Position numbers and translations under genes: made by a program | NCBI GenBank assembly: GCA_040507005.1 | Contig: JBEVVS010000150.1 | Coordinates: 1 to 15,208, forward strand | DNA length: 15,208 nt | From: Thiodiazotropha sp040507005 | GTDB lineage: Bacteria; Pseudomonadota; Gammaproteobacteria; Chromatiales; Chromatiaceae | Direction of reading: 5' to 3' | Notes under the pieces: model-generated | What the model was told of the DNA's origin: nothing | Databases searched by the model: none | Seen by the model: only the letters and a program-made list of their open reading frames with translations | In this document: positions 1-6,855 of the stretch, piece by piece | How the letters are laid out: the number at the start of each line of letters is the position of its first letter | How positions within the stretch are numbered: the first letter of the stretch is position 1

Positions 1-58
1 GCGGTAACCCATGAAGTACCTGTCAGCTGCCCGCCCGGTGATCCGAGGCGGGCAGGTT

Positions 59-691
59 ATGCAAACAAACTGGGTGGTTGCTTCCCTGCTGGTGCTTCTC
101 GCACTCCAGGGATGCACCCCCAGATCGGATCTTCCACTCACCGAGTTGTTACCCGGCGTGGCTCCCGGAGTGGTGACACTTTATTCGGTTGATAAGTCGG
201 TGGGCAGTGGTTTCGTAATCGGTGATGGGTTGGTTGTCACCAATGCCCACATGGTTGCCAGAGGCAAGCTCTCAGTCACCTTTCATGACGGCCATAAGGC
301 GCGTTGGCAGACCCTGGTAACAGATGAACAGCTAGACCTGGCCATTGGCCGAGTTGAATATGCTGGAGCAAGACAGCTGGTACTGCGCGATCAACCACCG
401 CTCCTCGGCGAGACCGTATACGCTTTGGGAAATCCCTTCGGGTTAGGCCTTACTGTCACCCGGGGCATTGTCAGTGCTGAGGCGAGGGCCATCGGCGGTG
501 AGCGGCGCTGGCAGACCGACGCGGCGATCAATCCCGGCAACTCAGGGGGACCGTTGGTCGACTCGAAAGGTCGGGTTGTGGGGATAGTGAACGCGCGGGC
601 GGCGATTGGTTCCGGAATTGGATTTGCAGTGCCGATGGCTTCCTTACGGGAGCTGATGCAACAGATTCCGCGGGAACCTGGATCTCAGTAA
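59..691 (+). CDS. Trypsin-like serine protease, probable lipoprotein (single protease domain, no PDZ)
   Basis: A 210-residue S1C/HtrA-like protease domain (Trypsin_2 type), probably acting in the periplasm. Numbered from an in-frame upstream ATG at 11, the triad is His80 (TNAHMV), Asp109 (LDLAIG) and Ser178 (NPGNSGGPL), so catalysis looks intact. I prefer the ATG at 59: it is preceded by a GAGGCGGGCAGG purine stretch and starts directly with a signal peptide whose hydrophobic core ends LLALQGC, a plausible lipobox (Cys35 of the longer form; Gln at -2 is unusual). The protein stops right after the protease domain, so it lacks the PDZ domains of DegP/DegS and could not sense substrates as they do. 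It stands alone on its strand, about 100 bases ahead of the next gene. Its physiological substrate cannot be told from sequence. Confidence 0.85.
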   Translation: MQTNWVVASLLVLLALQGCTPRSDLPLTELLPGVAPGVVTLYSVDKSVGSGFVIGDGLVVTNAHMVARGKLSVTFHDGHKARWQTLVTDEQLDLAIGRVEYAGARQLVLRDQPPLLGETVYALGNPFGLGLTVTRGIVSAEARAIGGERRWQTDAAINPGNSGGPLVDSKGRVVGIVNARAAIGSGIGFAVPMASLRELMQQIPREPGSQ

Positions 692-726
692 TCCGGTGAC
701 TAAATAGTTACCCAAATCAAATAAAT

Positions 727-744
727 ATGAGCACTTGTGCTCAT
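727..744. repeat. 18-bp inverted repeat between protease and VPLPA-CTERM genes
   Basis: ATGAGCAC and GTGCTCAT are perfect complements separated by TT. It lies directly upstream of a candidate -35 element (744-749), so it could be an operator for the next gene. There is no T-run after it, which argues against an intrinsic terminator for the protease gene. Confidence 0.5.
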
Positions 745-771
745 TGATCGCTCTATTCGTAAAGCGATAAT
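744..771 (+). promoter_or_regulatory. Candidate sigma70 promoter of the VPLPA-CTERM gene
   Basis: TTGATC (744-749) and GATAAT (766-771) are spaced by 16 bases and match the -35/-10 consensus at 4/6 and 5/6 positions. They precede the ATG at 831 by about 60 bases. A six-base inverted repeat, ATCGCT (747-752) and AGCGAT (763-768), falls inside the promoter and could be a regulator site. Assigned by eye only. Confidence 0.45.
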
Positions 772-830
772 GTAGATGTAATTTTAGGGTTGATGTGCTT
801 ATTCACATAACACTTTTCGGGAATAGACTG

Positions 831-1637
831 ATGAAAATAAAATGTTTAAAACCAGCTTGTGTGGCAATCGGGTTAATCGCGTCTGCCAGTGTTCAAGCTG
901 CTTCAATCTCTTCTATCAGTGTAGATATCAATTTTACTCTGGCGGATATTCTGGTCAACGGTACAACTGCCTCACCCTTTGACTATGATCCAGACGTTGT
1001 TGATGGCGGTGGCTATTTTTCAGAGTCTTATGCATTTGGTGGTAGTGGATCTACCACGGGCAGTAGCACTGTTTTGCTAAACGGTAATCCGACAGCTGGA
1101 ACCGATCTAATGCAAATCGGCGATACTTTATCAATGTCACTCTATGCAGAAACCACATCAAACGCTGGCTTTGTTAATCGAGACCAGGTTGGTGAGGCTG
1201 GTTTCTCTTACTTAAATTATACTGATAATGGTCTTGGCGATACTGATATCCTGACTTTTATGTTCAATTACGAAGTAAGTTACTTTACTTCACTCTATAA
1301 TGATGTGAATGGTGATCAGGCTATCGGTGAACTTCTTACACTAATATCCATTTATGACTATGGAACAGGTGAGTCAACTGTAATTGATCTTTTTCCCCAG
1401 AACATGCCAGGTTCAATTCAGGAGTATCATTTTGGAACCGGTGAAGTGAATGCATCAGATTTCATTACCGGAACCTTCAGTATCGATCTGGCCGGCAGTG
1501 AAGGCTATTTCATCTTTCAGAATACCCTGAGTACACCGACGATGGTGCAGCCTGTACCTGTCCCTGCAGCAGTCTGGTTGTTTGGCTCAGGTTTGATGAT
1601 GCTTGCAGGTCTGGGAAGAAAAATTAAGTCTGCCTGA
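831..1637 (+). CDS. Secreted protein with VPLPA/PEP-CTERM-type sorting signal
   Basis: A 268-residue exported protein. From the ATG at 831 it begins MKIKCLKPACVAIGLIASA and has a clear signal peptide, likely cleaved after VQA. An upstream in-frame GTG at 795 would put 12 extra residues before the signal peptide and is less likely. The body is rich in Gly, Ser, Thr, Asp and aromatic residues with almost no Lys or Arg, as usual for PEP-CTERM surface proteins. The last 27 residues hold the tripartite tail: motif VPVPAAVWLFGSG, a hydrophobic helix, then a basic end (GRKIKSA). In this family the tail is recognised by an exosortase/EpsH-type transpeptidase at the inner membrane, and the proteins are linked to exopolysaccharide and biofilm matrix. 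The exosortase is not in this window. The mature domain matches nothing I recognise. It shows the host carries an exosortase, which points to an environmental proteobacterium. Confidence 0.85.
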   Translation: MKIKCLKPACVAIGLIASASVQAASISSISVDINFTLADILVNGTTASPFDYDPDVVDGGGYFSESYAFGGSGSTTGSSTVLLNGNPTAGTDLMQIGDTLSMSLYAETTSNAGFVNRDQVGEAGFSYLNYTDNGLGDTDILTFMFNYEVSYFTSLYNDVNGDQAIGELLTLISIYDYGTGESTVIDLFPQNMPGSIQEYHFGTGEVNASDFITGTFSIDLAGSEGYFIFQNTLSTPTMVQPVPVPAAVWLFGSGLMMLAGLGRKIKSA

Positions 1638-2139
1638 ATCCTGAATCTAGCGCACCTTGATAATGTGGTCATTGCAGGGCTAACCCGACTGGAGATACCA
1701 GCGGAATGTCGTTGACCGATGAATCATTGAGCCTGACATTCTACGGATGCTTGTATGCCTCATTGAAGCCGAGAATGCTCATGACTACTCATAAATCATC
1801 CCCGCTGTTTCAGCAATCTCCCAGTAGGGTCAGGAATTGGTGGGTCGGGCTCACTCGAAAAGTCAGCCTAATACTATGTAATTAAAAGAATAAGATAATG
1901 TTCAAAAGGCATGATACCGTCATAGTTACCGTCAACTTGTAATCTTATCCCGGTCAGTTTGGGATTTCTCTTTATCTCTAGATACTGTCTCCCTGCCCTT
2001 CTAAATAGGCTTCTTTGTGGCATCATCGATCAGGAAAACAGCAAGCCGTAGGTGTATTTGTATCATTCAGAAGCTCAGAAAATGAGTTACTGATGTAGAT
2101 ATACTTGTAAAGAGTCGGAATTTTACAGGGATTCTGTGT
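1638..2139. other. Gene-free stretch of about 500 bases
   Basis: I find no convincing gene, RNA or terminator here. Reading frames on both strands are short and lack ribosome binding sites. The stretch separates exported-protein genes from the accessory zone, so the left boundary of the accessory region may lie here. A minus-strand reading of 1838-1860 ends in ACCCACCA after TTCGAGT, vaguely like a tRNA 3' end, but no T-arm pairs, so I do not call it. Confidence 0.5.
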
Positions 2140-2805
2140 ATGACGTCTTTCGCAAACCCAGAAATCGTTAAATGTCCATTGTGCAATGCAGTAATCAAGC
2201 GGCTCCGATTTGCGTCTATCAATCTATCCGAAGGACTGTTTCCCGCCTCATACCAGGATATTGCGCGAGGCGAGGTTGTTTGTCCTGCTTGTGAAAATGA
2301 TGTGAACGCGAATGAATTGACTCCAATTGCAGTCTTGGACAAAAAATGGAAATACGGTGTGTGGAGTGGAATACCTAGCTTTATTCCGCGTTCAGAGTTT
2401 AAAAACCCGTCAGCAGAGATCGGAAAAAAGGAAGCGCTTTGTGCCTATGCACGGATGATGAACACCTTCGATGTTGGTCATTTGGAATCAATTTTGGCGG
2501 AAGATATCCACTACACATCTCAATATGTGTATTCAGAGATAGAGTCTAAGCAAGAATATCTAAATTACATGACAGCCAAGCTGAGCGCCGCATCAGAATC
2601 TAATGCAGATATATATGCAGAAATGGGCACTGTGAGGGGATATTCAGGGCAGGCTGAGCCTTGTGTCCTCCTGGCTCAATATGAAAAAACTAATCTTATT
2701 GGGGTAGTATTTGCGCAAGTTGAGGCTGGTAAAGTCAAACGACTGGATTTGTGTGTTGCTCCAGATCCCGATGAAACTATTCGATCCGGACAATACCCTG
2801 ATTAG
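2140..2805 (+). CDS. Hypothetical protein: N-terminal zinc ribbon plus NTF2-like domain
   Basis: A 221-residue protein, not recognised as a named gene. Two Cys pairs (C12-x2-C15 and C48-x2-C51, in KCPLC and VCPAC) form a likely zinc-binding ribbon at residues 10-55. Residues about 95-216 look like an NTF2/SnoaL-type alpha+beta cone: an initial helix (ALCAYARMMNTFDVGHLESIL), then the segment AEDIHYTSQ and alternating strands that end in VKRLDLCV. NTF2-like folds bind small ligands or act as enzymes or dimerisation units, so the fold alone gives no function. The ATG at 2140 follows an AGGGA ribosome binding site at suitable spacing. The gene stands alone, about 100 bases upstream of the DUF4268-type gene, in an accessory zone. 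No signal peptide or membrane segment, so it is cytoplasmic. Confidence 0.7.
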   Translation: MTSFANPEIVKCPLCNAVIKRLRFASINLSEGLFPASYQDIARGEVVCPACENDVNANELTPIAVLDKKWKYGVWSGIPSFIPRSEFKNPSAEIGKKEALCAYARMMNTFDVGHLESILAEDIHYTSQYVYSEIESKQEYLNYMTAKLSAASESNADIYAEMGTVRGYSGQAEPCVLLAQYEKTNLIGVVFAQVEAGKVKRLDLCVAPDPDETIRSGQYPD

Positions 2806-2902
2806 TGAGTAATTTAATATTGATGTTTGTTTTTTGGAAGAAGTGAATTGTGCAAACAATCTGGATTTTCGTAATTAACACTGCTAAAGGTCAAAAACTG
2901 TA

Positions 2903-3841
2903 ATGCACCAATTATCGAAATTAGAGAAGGTAGATTTAAGAGAAGTATGGAAGCATGAAGCGCAAGATTTCACGAACTGGCTTGCCCAACCAGATAATCT
3001 AGAGTTGCTGAGTGACGAAATAGGTATAGATATTACTCTATTGCAGACTGAAGCTAGCGTTGGGAATTTTAATGTAGATATCTTAGCTGAGGAAGAAAAC
3101 ACCGGGAGAAAGATAGTAATCGAAAATCAACTCGAGCCAACAGATCATGATCACTTAGGAAAAATCATCACATATGCATCTGGTTTCGACGCCGAGATTA
3201 TCGTTTGGATTGTAAAAAGTGTCCGGGATGAGCACAAACAAGCTATTGATTGGCTAAATGAACATACAGATCAAAAGATAAATGTTTTTGCGATTCAAAT
3301 GGAAGTATGGAGGATTGGAGATTCACCTTATGCTCCTAAATTTTACGTGATTGCAAAACCTAATGATTGGGCAAAAGCAGTAAAAAAAGCTACAAGCCAA
3401 AGTGAGTTGTCTGATACAAAATTAGCTCAATTAGAATTTTGGAGTAAATTTAAAGAGTATGTGCAGGAGAATGGTGGTAACGTAAAATTGCGCAAGGCAT
3501 ATCCGCAACACTGGTATGATATTAGTTTCGGATTTTCAAATGCACATATCTGCCTTACGGTAAATAGCCAATCATCCCAAATCAGTTGTGAAATTTATAT
3601 TCCAGATTCAAAGAAGCTTTTCTCTTGTCTCGAGAACAATAGACATGCAATAGAAAGTGAGCTATCTGAGGAATTAATATGGGAAGAGTTGCCAGAGAAA
3701 AAAGCAAGTCGTATTAAGTTAATGCATGAAGGGTCTTTATCTAACCAAGAACAATGGCAAAACTATCATGCATGGTTGCTAGAGAAAGTAGAAAAATACC
3801 AGCAAACTTTTGAAAAATTTATAAAACAATGTCAGGCCTAA
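2903..3841 (+). CDS. PD-(D/E)XK-like nuclease-fold protein, DUF4268 family
   Basis: A 312-residue cytoplasmic protein. Residues 45-110 read as a PD-(D/E)XK-type core: Glu50, then VDIL with Asp59, then IVIENQ with Glu74 and Gln76. The usual Glu-x-Lys is here Glu-x-Gln. The next segment, PTDHDHLGKIITYASG, is conserved in a family of solo proteins whose C-terminal half is called DUF4268 (here about 175-310, with the SFGFSNAHICL and WLLEKVEKYQQTFEKF segments). Such proteins often occur in mobile or defence regions and are presumed DNA nucleases, but I know of no established reaction. It stands alone, with a weak AAAGG site ahead of the ATG. Codon use is AT-rich compared with the hsd genes, suggesting separate acquisition. 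The family call is from memory of the motif and is moderately sure; function is inference. Confidence 0.7.
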   Translation: MHQLSKLEKVDLREVWKHEAQDFTNWLAQPDNLELLSDEIGIDITLLQTEASVGNFNVDILAEEENTGRKIVIENQLEPTDHDHLGKIITYASGFDAEIIVWIVKSVRDEHKQAIDWLNEHTDQKINVFAIQMEVWRIGDSPYAPKFYVIAKPNDWAKAVKKATSQSELSDTKLAQLEFWSKFKEYVQENGGNVKLRKAYPQHWYDISFGFSNAHICLTVNSQSSQISCEIYIPDSKKLFSCLENNRHAIESELSEELIWEELPEKKASRIKLMHEGSLSNQEQWQNYHAWLLEKVEKYQQTFEKFIKQCQA

Positions 3842-3910
3842 TCGCTATTAATTGAACTGGATTTTAAGTGTTTGGTTTGATCCCGAACTTGTAGTAGGTA
3901 GAGTGATTCG

Positions 3911-3950
3911 AGATGTCATCTAGCAGTCTATCTGCTCCTCCAAAAGGAGG
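3911..3950 (+). promoter_or_regulatory. Three tandem hairpins upstream of the GIY-YIG-like gene
   Basis: Three short inverted repeats abut one another: AGATG-T-CATCT (3911-3921), AGCAG-TCTAT-CTGCT (3922-3936) and CCTCC-AAAA-GGAGG (3937-3950). The third stem contains a perfect Shine-Dalgarno-like GGAGG, but no start codon with a meaningful reading frame follows it, and the next gene starts 60 bases later. It may be a structured leader or a protein-binding site. Confidence 0.35.
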
Positions 3951-4011
3951 TCATAGAGGGAGTTTGAAGTAACCGTTCGTTATACGACCAAATCGACAAG
4001 CCTTGTAGCAT

Positions 4012-5091
4012 ATGAAGTTCAAATATCTATCCATTCAAAATTGCCGTGAATTGCTACCCAGTCGATTTGATATTCGATTCCTCCGTGAGTTTGACTGCAC
4101 GTTAGAGGTCATCGATACCTCTGGGGACCACATTGGCGCAATTACAAAAGCAATACAACGAAACGAAAGCACGCAGGGAAAAAAGCCGTGGGACAGGCAG
4201 TTTGTATATGACATCGATATCTGCCCAACACTAGACTATCGGAAGAATGAGATCGAGTGGAGAATTCAGGACTACTACATAGAATCGCAACGAGCAAGAT
4301 CCGGGATCAATAAGCGTATCCATGCTATGTTCTCTCTGATCTATGAGGATGGTGGCCGATGGACGTTCAAGATGCCGCTTCAGTACCTGTTGAAGGGCTG
4401 GGGGGACGCAAACGAAGGCTATCAGGGCTACTCTCACTGTGTAAAGCTTAGAGGTATGAAGGACCTCTTCGGAGAAGTGATACCTGATGATACTGAGTTC
4501 GTTGAAAAGTGCTACTCCGGCATAACCAAGAGAAATTGGCTTCAACGCTTGGAGGAGCATTTAAGACAAGTCAGGCAGGGTGGGAAGAAGTTGTTCCACC
4601 AAGCTTGGCGCGAGGCGGCTGACGCTAACGATGTTGTGTACACTTCTTTCCTCCAACACGTGAACCTAAGCTATGAGGAGGTTATGCAGTGGGAAGAAAT
4701 GTATGTGGATCAGCATACGTTAGCACCCAAAGGTCTCAATATGATACCCGGTGGTTTCGAAGGCAACAAATATCTCTATAAACACCGCATCACAGACCGT
4801 TTAGATATCGACCTTGAGGAGAGGGAACGAGCTGTCACCGAGTACGCGCTCCAACACCCTCTTAAAGGTATCCCAAACCCCTTTATGTCGGAACTATGGA
4901 AGACCGATGAACACTACCTGAAGGTGATCGCTGCGAGAGACAAGACGCTATCCCCAGACCAGGTTCGAAAGATCAGGGAGCTAGGCAAATTGGGGTATTC
5001 GGCGTCAACGATAAAGAGGGAGGTTGATGCCTTGAATGTACAGCAAGTCAAAAATGTTCTAATGGATAGGACGTACAAGCGGATTCACTAG
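4012..5091 (+). CDS. GIY-YIG-like nuclease-related protein with C-terminal HTH
   Basis: A 359-residue protein, not a named gene. Residues 160-260 resemble a GIY-YIG module: CYSGITKRNWLQRLEEHL (YIG-like YSGIT at 168-172, Arg179, His183), then GKKLFHQAWREA, then a helix with Glu228/Glu229 and Tyr231, then LNMIPGG (242-248), the kind of segment that follows the catalytic Glu in phage-type GIY-YIG enzymes. The first GIY strand is not obvious (EFVEKC instead), so activity is uncertain. Residues 314-355 (LSPDQVRKIRELGKLGYSAS and what follows) read as a helix-turn-helix like those attached to homing-type endonucleases. The N-terminal 150 residues are unknown. The ATG at 4012 has no good ribosome binding site. 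It is convergent with the minus-strand zinc-ribbon gene and carries no intron signs. Possible role: a selfish or defensive nuclease, inferred. Confidence 0.6.
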   Translation: MKFKYLSIQNCRELLPSRFDIRFLREFDCTLEVIDTSGDHIGAITKAIQRNESTQGKKPWDRQFVYDIDICPTLDYRKNEIEWRIQDYYIESQRARSGINKRIHAMFSLIYEDGGRWTFKMPLQYLLKGWGDANEGYQGYSHCVKLRGMKDLFGEVIPDDTEFVEKCYSGITKRNWLQRLEEHLRQVRQGGKKLFHQAWREAADANDVVYTSFLQHVNLSYEEVMQWEEMYVDQHTLAPKGLNMIPGGFEGNKYLYKHRITDRLDIDLEERERAVTEYALQHPLKGIPNPFMSELWKTDEHYLKVIAARDKTLSPDQVRKIRELGKLGYSASTIKREVDALNVQQVKNVLMDRTYKRIH

Positions 5092-5119
5092 GTGCGGGTG
5101 GTGACGGATTGCTGGAAAG

Positions 5120-5145
5120 TGCCCATAGACTTCACTTGTTGGGCA
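5120..5145. terminator. Weak hairpin between convergent genes
   Basis: TGCCCA (5120-5125) and TGGGCA (5140-5145) are perfect complements around a 14-base loop, in the gap between two convergent genes, where a bidirectional terminator would be expected. There is no strong T-run on either side, so this is only a candidate. Confidence 0.25.
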
Positions 5146-5172
5146 TCTTGTAGTGCTAACTCAGTTGCATCA

Positions 5173-5787
5173 TTAATTTATTGATTTTCTTATCATATTC
5201 AGCCTGGTGGTCAATCCCGAAAAAGAGAGTTGAGTGAAAGCGTCATGCTTTTTTGTCAACCGATCAAAGGTGCTCCAGTGCATACCCTTGGGCTTGAAGC
5301 CTTTACCATTAAGTACACCAGGCTCCCATCCTAGTTTGTCACGAATTCGATTGGCCTGTCGTGTTGCTCGATCAAGCCTGGATTCTCGTTGACTAGGATA
5401 GGCAAGTTCAAGGCAATGTCGGCAAGCAAATATGCCACTACCATAGAGTATAGCCACGCGCCTACCGCAGCCATATGCTGGGCATCGGAACCAAGGGCGT
5501 TGCCCTCCAAGATTACAGTCTGTCCAGTCGATCAGGATAGGATAAGATTCATCTTTCCATTCTTTTCTGCCGCGTCGGTGCCGGTATTCGAGAAAGACCT
5601 GGTTCGGTTCTGTTCGAACCCAGATAGAGGCTACAGTCGTATCATTACGAATCCATTGCCAGCCAAATGATAGATTTGGAATAAGTAATCCGTCCCGCTT
5701 CCAACGCCTTACATCAATAGATCTATAATCGTCGGTGCAATCTTTCGCTCCACTATGCCAGGTTCTTCCGCTACCTAGACCACCCAT
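5173..5787 (-). CDS. Zinc-ribbon protein of mobile-island type, function unknown
   Basis: A 204-residue protein beginning MGGLGSGRTWHSG, a start I associate with a common but unnamed family found in integrated elements. A likely zinc ribbon spans residues 100-127: FRCPAYGCGRR (C102, C107) and FACRHCLELAYPSQRES (C122, C125). Residues 1-60 carry a conserved-looking basic start and a segment, SIDVRRWKRDGLLIPN, seen in relatives. The C-terminal 60 residues are basic and helical, consistent with nucleic-acid binding. The ATG at 5787 is preceded by GGAGAG at good spacing. The start overlaps by 13 bases the end of a 41-codon ORF on the same strand, suggesting coupling. No reaction is known to me. 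Confidence 0.75.
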   Translation of the reverse strand: MGGLGSGRTWHSGAKDCTDDYRSIDVRRWKRDGLLIPNLSFGWQWIRNDTTVASIWVRTEPNQVFLEYRHRRGRKEWKDESYPILIDWTDCNLGGQRPWFRCPAYGCGRRVAILYGSGIFACRHCLELAYPSQRESRLDRATRQANRIRDKLGWEPGVLNGKGFKPKGMHWSTFDRLTKKHDAFTQLSFSGLTTRLNMIRKSIN

Positions 5788-5900
5788 TGCGACTCTCCAG
5801 GATTTTTACCGAAATCAATTGTAAATTGCACCTTTTGCTTTGGATCTTGATGGCCGTCAATAACCTGTATTGGTTTGTTTCGGCTTTGGAATAAATACAT
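5775..5900 (-). CDS. Small overlapping ORF, 41 residues
   Basis: A short frame that starts ATG at 5900 (MYLFQSRNKPIQVIDGHQDP) and ends FGKNPGESQWVV at a TAG overlapping the start of the zinc-ribbon gene by 13 bases. The overlap, the gene-like amino-acid mix and the placement at the end of a long gap suggest a small gene translated together with the next one; the SD of the downstream gene lies inside it. The upstream ribosome binding site is poor (AGAAGAA). There is no known domain. It could be a chance frame. Confidence 0.4.
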   Translation of the reverse strand: MYLFQSRNKPIQVIDGHQDPKQKVQFTIDFGKNPGESQWVV

Positions 5901-6046
5901 CATTGAATTCTTCTATGTCGATAGTAATGACTGAATGTGATCGAGTGTTTATATATTGTCGAAGTTCATCATCAATTGCCTACTACGCGAAATAGCTAGC
6001 TTCAATCAACTAGATACAGGCACCCTCATGGTAGATCTAAGAAGGT
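5901..6046. other. AT-rich gap without a clear gene
   Basis: Nothing certain here. One minus-strand frame stays open for 38 codons, reads plausibly (SVITIDIEEFNDVFIPKPK) and overlaps the 41-residue ORF in another frame, but has no ATG, GTG or TTG start. Confidence 0.4.
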
Positions 6047-6163
6047 ACACGCTATACGTGTTAATCCGGTGAGCTAATTATCCCGTTATACGTGTTAATC
6101 ATTAGGTTTTCGCTACTTATTACGTTGTTACTTAGGTTAATTTGACACGTTATACGTGTTGCA
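6047..6163. repeat. Iteron-like array of TATACGTGTT repeats with inverted arms
   Basis: Three copies share the core GYTATACGTGTT: ACACGCTATACGTGTTAATC at 6047-6066, TCCCGTTATACGTGTTAATC at 6081-6100 and GACACGTTATACGTGTTGCA at 6144-6163. Copies 1 and 3 are inverted repeats (ACACG, five bases, CGTGT); copy 2 has lost its left arm. Copies 1 and 2 are 34 bases apart and copies 2 and 3 are 64 apart; a degenerate match (TTATTACGTTGTTA, 6117-6130) sits about midway between the last two. The array lies just past the end of the winged-helix-like gene. This looks like a multi-site binding region for a dimeric protein: replication iterons, an operator or recombinase arm sites. Confidence 0.6.
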
Positions 6164-6188
6164 GTGTAAAAAAAACGGGGCAGAGAAT

Positions 6189-6632
6189 TTAATTTCTTTT
6201 AGGGCGTTGCCAAGGCTCTTTTTCTTTATTCCATTCATTTGATGGTGTCCTGGTTTCAGGAGTATCAAGTTTCCCACCGCATTCATCAATAGCCCACCAG
6301 GTTACTGCATACAAAGAAGGCATGTGTCGTCCGCCTTGTCTAGTTAGTTTGATGAAACCGTAATGCAGCAATTCCTGCAAAGAAAGATGAAGTGAATCTC
6401 TCGACTTCCATCCGCGATCCTTAAGGATGCTCCAGGTGGCCGTGAGATCACCGTTATTCCGTGATCCACCAGCCCTAAAACGAAGCTGAGAAACCATATC
6501 TATAAGCAGCTTTACCGCCTTGGCAGACAATCGAGTAAAGTTCGGGTGGTTCAGCACAGAGCAAGGAAATGGTACGAAAATTCCACTCTCGCGCCTTCCT
6601 TTTGCTTTTCGTCTATCCACTGCCATCGGCAT
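6189..6632 (-). CDS. Winged-helix-like protein of integrated element (replication or regulatory type)
   Basis: A 147-residue basic protein. The segment GIFVPFPCSVLNHPNFTRLS (residues 17-36), then AKAVKLLIDMVSQL and LKDRGWKSRDSLHLSLQELLHYGFIKLTRQGG, has the arrangement of a winged helix (helix, recognition helix, then a strand-rich wing near 100-115). Proteins with this start are frequent in genomic islands next to AlpA-type genes, and some phage replication initiators look alike; I do not know a proven role. The start at 6632 overlaps the preceding gene by 20 bases and has no clear ribosome binding site, so translation is probably coupled; Met3 (6626) is an alternative. It is the third gene of a minus-strand trio (AlpA-like, 80-aa protein, this one), and the TATACGTGTT array follows its stop. 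Confidence 0.65.
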   Translation of the reverse strand: MPMAVDRRKAKGRRESGIFVPFPCSVLNHPNFTRLSAKAVKLLIDMVSQLRFRAGGSRNNGDLTATWSILKDRGWKSRDSLHLSLQELLHYGFIKLTRQGGRHMPSLYAVTWWAIDECGGKLDTPETRTPSNEWNKEKEPWQRPKRN

Positions 6633-6855
6633 AAATGCTATTCAGAAGGATAAGAGCCTCAGAGTGATCTGAAACAATGCCCTGTTTTACCATGACATTT
6701 GCCACATGGCCGAAATCATCCCAGTCCAGGCATTCTTTCTGACCAGGATTTAAGCGCTTAGCCAGGATAATAACAACACCACACTCTTCCTGATTGATCT
6801 TCAATTGATACGTCTGTTCAAAGAAAGTAACAATCTGGTTCTTTTTTTTGCCCAC
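6613..6855 (-). CDS. Hypothetical 80-residue protein in the AlpA cluster
   Basis: A small acidic-helical protein with a KKK start. No domain recognised. It starts with GTG at 6855 that shares one base with the TAG stop of the AlpA-like gene (TAGTG), and a GGAGG ribosome binding site sits eight bases ahead, so the start is well supported and translation coupled. Its 3' end overlaps the winged-helix-like gene by 20 bases. The tight packing argues that the trio is one transcript. Segment GHVANVMVKQGIVSDHSEAL could be a small helical domain; function unknown. Confidence 0.65.
   Translation of the reverse strand: MGKKKNQIVTFFEQTYQLKINQEECGVVIILAKRLNPGQKECLDWDDFGHVANVMVKQGIVSDHSEALILLNSIYADGSG

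Noticed and set aside
1838..1860. tRNA-3'-end-like sequence on the minus strand (TTCGAGT ... ACCCACCA), possible att site
   Set aside because: No T-arm stem forms around TTCGAGT and no direct repeat of it was seen elsewhere in the window. Only a complete genome with a matching tRNA would revive it.
3842..4011. Integron attC site or retron-like RNA ahead of the GIY-YIG-like gene
   Set aside because: No matching attC end boxes, no integrase and no reverse transcriptase. Only three short hairpins are present.
5888..6000. Minus-strand open stretch reading SVITIDIEEFNDVFIPKPK
   Set aside because: No start codon, stop codons at both ends and overlap with the 41-codon ORF. At most a decayed gene.
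6047..6163. CRISPR array
   Set aside because: Only three uneven copies with spacing of 34 and 64 bases, one degenerate, and no cas genes. Short palindromic repeats fit a protein-binding array better.
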